Source: JACPJP01 sp964650285 (GTDB lineage: Archaea > Nanobdellota > Nanobdellia > Woesearchaeales > GW2011-AR4). Taken from it: 5,721 bases of DNA. The stretch is taken from assembly GCA_964650285.1 (NCBI GenBank), contig CAZYSP010000027.1, forward strand, positions 1 to 5,721, given 5' to 3'. Positions 4,653 to 5,721 of the stretch are shown here, in pieces. A program made the position numbers and the translations under genes. The first letter of the stretch is position 1, and each line of letters begins with the position of its first letter. The notes beneath the pieces are model-generated. The model saw only the letters and a list, made by a program, of their open reading frames with translations. It was not told the origin of the DNA and made no database searches.

Positions 4653-5721
4653 TTGAGAAAATCCCAAGGCGGTATTAATGCAGCAGTATTAGTAGCTGTT
4701 ATTGCCGGGTTAATTATTTTATACATACTGTTTCTTCCGGAATCTGAGAGAGAGGCATTGCTTGAAAATAAGAGTGTAAAAAGGATTAGTGGCAACGGTG
4801 ATGAGGAAGAGGGGAATATATTGTTGAGGGAATTTCCAGGCAGACTTGACACTGTTGAAGGCGTCTTAGACAAAAATATTCCAAACATATATTTGTTTGA
4901 ACAGACTGATGCAAAGGAGCTTGAAAGAATAAATCCCTTTATCGTAAGGAATGGGTGGTTCGATAAAAAAGACAGGACTGTTAGTTTTGGGATAGATGAT
5001 TTGGAAAACGCAGATAATGTTATGTTGTCTTTTAAAGCCGGAAAGCATGAGGGCATATTAACAATTAAGCTGAATAATGAGATTGTATATGAGAATGATA
5101 TTGCTGGGGAAACTGTTGCACCAATAATGTTAAAGAGAAATCTGCTTATGGATGAGAATACTTTTGAGTTTAGCGTTTCTTCTGTAGGTTTCAGGTTCTG
5201 GAAAACAAATGAATACAGCCTTGATGACATGAAAATAGTGGGAGATATAACTGACAGGAGCAAACAGGAAAGCAGGAATGTGTTTACATTGACAGGGACA
5301 GAACTATTTAATATAGAGAGAGCAAATTTGAGGTTTGTCCCATATTGTAAGAATGTGGCTAGTGTGGGTGTTCTGGATGTTTTCATAAACAATAGAGAAG
5401 TGTTTTCTGCTGTTCCTGTGTGTGAGGATGCTTACAGACAGCCAATACCTATAGGGATTTTAGATGTTGGAGAAAACAGGGTAATTTTCAGGACCAACAA
5501 AGGCAGCTATAGTGTAGAGCAGATTAAAGTAGAGTTTATTGAAAAGGAAGTTAGAACAAATGTTTATTATTTTGAGGTGGACCAGAGTGTGATTGACGAT
5601 ATTGAAGATGAGGAGATAGATGTTGTTTTGACAATTGAGTTTGTTGATGATGAGAAAAATAAAAGGGCTGATTTAAACATTAATGATAGATTTATTTCAA
5701 TAGACCAAGAAGATAGGATTT
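4653..5721 (+). CDS. Membrane-anchored, probably cell-surface protein with tandem beta-rich modules, 3'-truncated by window edge
   Basis: I do not recognise a named family. The frame is open for 356 codons from TTG at 4653 to the window edge. The N-terminus MRKSQGGINAAVLVAVIA has a short basic head and a hydrophobic segment (about residues 8-28, ending in LYILFLP), followed by acidic, soluble sequence: a signal anchor with the bulk outside the cell. The head resembles archaeal class III (pilin/archaellin-like) signals, with possible cleavage before Gln5, but Asn replaces the usual Glu five residues after the cut, so a plain anchor is as likely. Residues about 38-107 are a charged linker with PNIYLFEQTDAKELERINPF near the middle. 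From about 108 onward, three similar modules of about 94-100 residues occur, predicted beta-rich. Cys232 and Cys257, both in module 2, could form a disulfide. I recall similar hypothetical proteins in DPANN archaea, but cannot verify this here. A long antisense frame over this gene is a shadow. Confidence 0.8.
   Translation, partial: MRKSQGGINAAVLVAVIAGLIILYILFLPESEREALLENKSVKRISGNGDEEEGNILLREFPGRLDTVEGVLDKNIPNIYLFEQTDAKELERINPFIVRNGWFDKKDRTVSFGIDDLENADNVMLSFKAGKHEGILTIKLNNEIVYENDIAGETVAPIMLKRNLLMDENTFEFSVSSVGFRFWKTNEYSLDDMKIVGDITDRSKQESRNVFTLTGTELFNIERANLRFVPYCKNVASVGVLDVFINNREVFSAVPVCEDAYRQPIPIGILDVGENRVIFRTNKGSYSVEQIKVEFIEKEVRTNVYYFEVDQSVIDDIEDEEIDVVLTIEFVDDEKNKRADLNINDRFISIDQEDRI
4974..5721 (+). 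repeat. Three diverged protein-level tandem modules in the surface protein
   Basis: Module 1 spans about residues 108-199, module 2 about 209-296 and module 3 from about 303 past the window edge. Matching landmarks recur in order: an opening strand (TVSFGI / NVFTLTG / NVYYFEV), an acidic or Asn-rich stretch then a strand (NVMLSF / ANLRFV / DVVLTIEF), a strand ending in a turn (LTIKLNNEIVY / LDVFINNREVF / LNINDRFI), a late ENTFEF / ENRVIF strand, and a closing YSLDDMKIVGDI / YSVEQIKVEFI strand. Alignment was by eye and the modules share only low identity. The pattern suggests a beta-sandwich of the carbohydrate-binding or adhesive kind, without a specific assignment. Confidence 0.55.

Noticed and set aside
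4678..4680. ATG near the start of the right-end plus-strand gene
   Set aside because: It is out of frame with the long open frame; the in-frame start is the TTG at 4653 behind AGGTGAT.
4604..5392. A 262-codon open frame on the minus strand across the right-end gene
   Set aside because: It is wholly antisense to the plus-strand gene, rich in Ser, Leu and Phe with no recognisable domain, and has no clear ribosome binding site. The sense frame has a perfect Shine-Dalgarno, a membrane anchor and repeated modules, and stays open to the window edge.
1..5721. CRISPR array, tRNA/rRNA genes, insertion sequence or toxin-antitoxin pair
   Set aside because: No regularly spaced direct repeats, no tRNA-like cloverleaf sequence in the short gaps, no transposase-like protein or flanking inverted repeats, and no small paired genes were seen; the window is almost fully occupied by five genes.

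Overview
This AT-rich window reads as archaeal chromosome. The case rests on an aPelota (archaeal/eukaryotic ribosome-rescue factor), a TrmB-family regulator, a transketolase whose start fits the short split archaeal type, TATA-like elements and oligo-T tracts around genes, and Shine-Dalgarno sites matching an archaeal 16S tail. The style of the proteins, especially the membrane-anchored protein at the right end, suggests a DPANN lineage such as Woesearchaeota or Pacearchaeota. That placement is inference.

Layout. Four genes lie on the minus strand, in transcription order from right to left: pelA (4548-3484), an AMP-forming acetyl-CoA synthetase acs (3446-1491), a TrmB-family regulator (1314-493), and the 5' part of a transketolase N-terminal subunit gene (421-1, cut by the window edge). 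One gene runs on the plus strand from a TTG start at 4653 off the right edge. It encodes a membrane-anchored, probably cell-surface protein with at least three related beta-rich modules. The 104-bp gap between pelA and this gene holds a TATA-like element usable on either strand. The 37-bp gap between pelA and acs has no clear terminator, so these two may be cotranscribed. The 176-bp gap between acs and the regulator is the most structured non-coding stretch: a small hairpin and T tract after acs, TATA candidates, a perfect 9-bp inverted repeat, and a hairpin that pairs with the regulator's own ribosome binding site.

How the genes may work together. Acs activates acetate to acetyl-CoA and transketolase moves two-carbon units in the non-oxidative pentose phosphate pathway. 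The regulator between them, related to archaeal sugar-responsive TrmB proteins, is a candidate local controller of carbon metabolism. Pelota is a translation quality-control gene and probably a neighbour only. No mobile element, CRISPR array, tRNA or rRNA is visible. No clearly new multi-gene system was found. The best leads are the tandem-module surface protein and the regulator's structured leader.
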